This document shows, in pieces, positions 61,481 through 64,000 of a stretch of 64,000 nt of DNA. Positions within the stretch are counted from its first letter, which is position 1, and each line of letters opens with the position of its first letter. The stretch lies in NCBI GenBank assembly GCA_008692225.1, contig VICG01000001.1, positions 3,821,501 to 3,885,500 of the forward strand, written 5' to 3'. The notes under the pieces were generated by a model. That model had not been told where the DNA came from. It saw nothing but the letters and a program-made list of their open reading frames with translations, and did no database searches. The translations under genes and the position numbers were made by a program. The stretch comes from Monilinia fructicola (lineage: Eukaryota; Ascomycota; Leotiomycetes; Helotiales; Sclerotiniaceae).

Positions 61481-61600
61481 CTTTCTAGCCTTTCTAGTCT
61501 TTCTAGCCTTTCTAGCCTCTCTAGCCTTTCTAGCCCTTCTAGTCCTTCTAGTCCTTCTAGCCTTTCTAGTCTTTCTAGCCCTTCTAGTCTCTCTAGTCTT
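61481..61600. repeat. 9-bp tandem repeat (CTTTCTAGC)n
   Basis: About 13 imperfect copies of the 9-mer CTTTCTAGC, with TAGTC and TAGCC variants. They lie 285 bases before the deneddylase start, probably in its promoter or 5' UTR. Confidence 0.9.
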
Positions 61601-61884
61601 CCCGCATATCCATTCTACTCTTTTTCTTTTATATCAATTCCCACTTCATCACCTTGTTGTCATTCAATACGATAAATAATCTGAATAGCGCATCCATCCT
61701 CCCTCGAAGAAACTCGAATCCAATTTCCCCGCATTTCGAAGCACAAAAAGTCTTCTCTTCTCTTTCTACAATAATCAATAACGTAACCCTACAACTACGT
61801 ATACCTGCCCTTAAAACATAATACGAGACGAGACGAGACGATACGATACGATACAACAAAGAATAGAATTATAATTAGAGAAAG
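61601..61884 (+). promoter_or_regulatory. Leader of the deneddylase gene
   Basis: T/C-rich sequence followed by GACGAGACGAGACGA and TACGATACGATAC repeats (61826-61855), then AT-rich sequence up to the ATG. Likely 5' UTR; no specific site identified. Confidence 0.35.
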
Positions 61885-63145
61885 ATGCCACCAGGAGGAG
61901 GTTTTCACCCATTTGGTGGCCGAGTATCCAGGCATTTCGGCGAGACGGTGCGTATTCCATCAAACCCATGTGAAATTGATGATACCGCTGAAAACGAATC
62001 TCGCCGAGTTACGAAAGCTTGAGACTGATGAGAAAAATCAATATAGCTTGCTCCTGAAGATCCATATCTGAGTTGTGAGTTTCCCTATAATTTACAAGAC
62101 GCTGTCGCAAGGCACCAGAACCGATACCGTTGGATACTAATATCCGACTAGATTATGATTGCAGATGTACGTGTACTCGATCATTTCAAAGAGGCGCACA
62201 TGTTTGAATTGGCAGACTAAATCATTGGTTTAACAGTAACAAGAGAAGATGTTGATACATTGAGGAACGATTGGCTCACGGATAATGTATGCTCTTCTAC
62301 TGTTGTCCCTCGAAGATACTTACTGATGGGTCTTTCTATAGATGATAGCATTCTGGCAAGAGTACGTAACGAACTTCTAAACAGTCGCATATACACACCT
62401 CCCCATCAAGAATCATCACTAAGCAACCTTTGAAACAGATATCTCGAGAACGAATACCTCAAAAAATACCCCTCCTCTCACATCGTCCTCCTCCGTCCCT
62501 CTATGGCCTTCATGTTAATGACACAACCGAATCCCCTCGAGCTCCGCTCAGCACTCCCGGATTTTACACGCACAACACACATTTTCCTGCCTGTGAATGA
62601 TAATCGCAACCTTACACGAGCAGAGGGCGGGTCTCATTGGTCTCTTCTCCTAATATCTGTTATCGACGGTGTAGCCTTTCATTATGATTCCCTTGGGGTA
62701 TCGAATGTGAATGAGGGACACTTGACTACGGATAAAATGAGTAGATTGTTAAATAGACCATTGAGCTTTCTAAATCTGACGGACTCGCCACAGCAGGAAA
62801 ATGGTAGCGATTGTGGGGTTTATGTTTGTATAATTATGCGCCACTTGTTGTTGAAGAGATTGTTGAGCGCAAATGCAAGGGAAAAGGTTAGCATGAGTAT
62901 GGGCGGGAAGTTTGTTGATGCGGCGGGAGGAAGGAAGGAAATGCTGAGGATCATTGAGGGCTACAGAAAAGAGGGCGAGAGGAGAAGATCGTAAGTTTCT
63001 CTATTCTTTCCAGTTTTCCCGTCGCACAAGCTGGCGGTTGAAATCGCATGCCCTCTAACATGTAACACTCGATAGGCACGACGAAAGCCGCAGCTCCTCC
63101 CCCTTTTCAAGGAATAACCGACTTCCTCCACGAATTGATTCATGA
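61885..63145 (+). CDS. NEDD8-specific cysteine protease (SENP8/Den1-type deneddylase)
   Basis: Seven exons: 61885-61947, 62047-62074, 62152-62166, 62237-62286, 62342-62361, 62439-62990, 63076-63145. The phases join to 265 residues, close to SENP8 proteins. The segments are EDPYLSYYD, CRLTREDVDTLRNDWLTDN and MIAFWQEYLENEYLKKYP. The C48 catalytic core follows: GGSHWSLLLISV (His about 125 with the Trp), FHYDSLG (Asp about 142) and QQENGSDCGVYVC (Gln about 178, Cys about 184). The triad is complete. Enzymes of this family process the NEDD8 precursor and remove NEDD8 from cullins and other proteins, so this protein should tune cullin-RING ligases. The Ser/Arg-rich tail (SRSSSPF to PPRIDS) comes from a last small exon; without that intron the protein would end at 62994. 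Splicing of the 15- and 20-base exons is inferred from family fit. Confidence 0.88.
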
Positions 63146-64000
63146 GTTATGCATGCGCATGACTTTTGGGAATCATCAGGCGTTGCGGATTATAATAGGA
63201 CGGCGTTGGGACATGGAACGAATGAATGAAATGCATGAAAGAGACACAAGAGAAATGATCGCATGTTCTTCTGATTCTCATTCTACACGGAGACACAGTT
63301 TGCATTTTGGCAAGAGGATGTGCCTTGAAAAACGATGAGGTGAATCGAGGCATACATTGGCATGGCTTGTACAAAGGGCGGGGCTTCTGCTGTGGTTACT
63401 TTACCGTTTACTTCTTTATGCTACAGAAGAAATAGAGCTTTGCATTAGAACTGGAGCGAAATGTGAATAGACCGATGCTTTTAAATCTTGGCTCATAAGT
63501 GTGATATCTTTGGCGTCGAGGCTTTACACTCCTTGAGAATGATGGGGAGACCACACGCCGAGCATGTGTGCACGTAAATGCATATGTACCAATATCCATT
63601 CCAGCATAGACAATATATATGCATGTGCATGTGCCAAGTCCAGAAAAAGATGCAGAAAAGCGGTTCTCTTACTTATTTATACAATTAGCCTTCGCCCCGT
63701 TTCACCACAGCAACAGCAACATCTACCCTCTATATCACAAAGAGATTTATCTTGACAGCACGCATTTCACATGGTTATTCTTTTGATACGCCCATGCGGT
63801 GTCGGGAATGAATCGCCTGTTGAGAAGCTGCACGGGAGCCCGTGTCAAATTGAGGGGAGACAAGACAAGACAAGACAAGACAAGACGGGGCAAGCTGGAG
63901 GTAGACCGAGGGATCGAGGGTTCGTTTTGGGTTTGGTGCACGATTTACTTCGTACGGCCTTTCCTGTGGCCGCTGCCTTGGTCTTGATTCAAGCTCATCG
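63146..64000. other. Intergenic, right end of window
   Basis: A (GACAA)n run occurs at about 63859-63886. Short ORFs lack motifs. Confidence 0.45.

Noticed and set aside
61469..61675. Ser-Leu-Ser repeat ORF and an overlapping Leu/Ala-rich membrane-like ORF
   Set aside because: Both come from the 9-bp CTTTCTAGC tandem repeat, not from a protein gene.

Overview
The window reads as nuclear DNA of a filamentous ascomycete. Genes are split by short GT-AG introns (about 50-120 bases, one near 200) with CTAAC/CTAAT/CTGAC branch sites. Intergenic DNA is AT-rich and full of microsatellites. Protein families seen here (2EXR, CVNH, fungal GST-like, CFEM-like and BTB proteins) are typical of Pezizomycotina. 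Base composition and the feel of the proteins suggest a leotiomycete of the Botrytis/Sclerotinia kind, but that is inference.

Layout. 1-1358 (-) is a broken cytochrome P450 of the CYP505 type running off the left edge. 2736-3271 (+) encodes a small two-helix membrane protein. 4967-8660 (+) is a long, charged, probably nucleolar Dnt1-like protein whose first 1.1 kb carries eight apparent frameshifts. 10319-11222 (+) is a BTB protein and 14563-16035 (+) a 2EXR-domain protein. Two decayed coding remnants lie at 11984-12312 (-) and 17226-17915 (+). 19235-20023 (+) is a glutathione-transferase-like protein, followed by an LTR-retrotransposon relic (20150-21660, -). 23637-25119 (-) is mitoribosomal protein S29 (DAP3/Rsm23), divergently paired with the 60S biogenesis factor RRS1 (25376-26075, +). 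27127-30107 (-) is a RhoGAP protein with polyQ, Gly-Thr and 17-residue tandem repeats.

From 30.1 to 41.7 kb I find no convincing gene, only microsatellites and AT-rich satellite. 41768-42556 (+) is a secreted, cysteine-rich, single-pass membrane protein with one frameshift. 44081-47036 (+) is an RRM protein with about nine frameshifts. 47960-48929 (-) is a GC-rich, possibly secreted, broken ORF. 51029-51421 (-) is a one-domain cyanovirin-N homologue. 55543-60543 (+) is a seven-exon, 1553-residue protein whose plan (helical N-terminus, beta-rich PH-like block, about 1000 disordered residues, C-terminal coiled coil) resembles the meiotic chromosome-axis proteins Red1/Rec10/SYCP2. 61885-63145 (+) is a seven-exon NEDD8-specific protease (SENP8/Den1 family).

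There is no operon or cluster logic; these are mostly independent housekeeping genes. Two points stand out: the candidate meiotic axis protein, and the patchy frameshifts at short homopolymers or dinucleotide repeats, which leave clean reading frames once corrected and so may be assembly errors rather than true decay.
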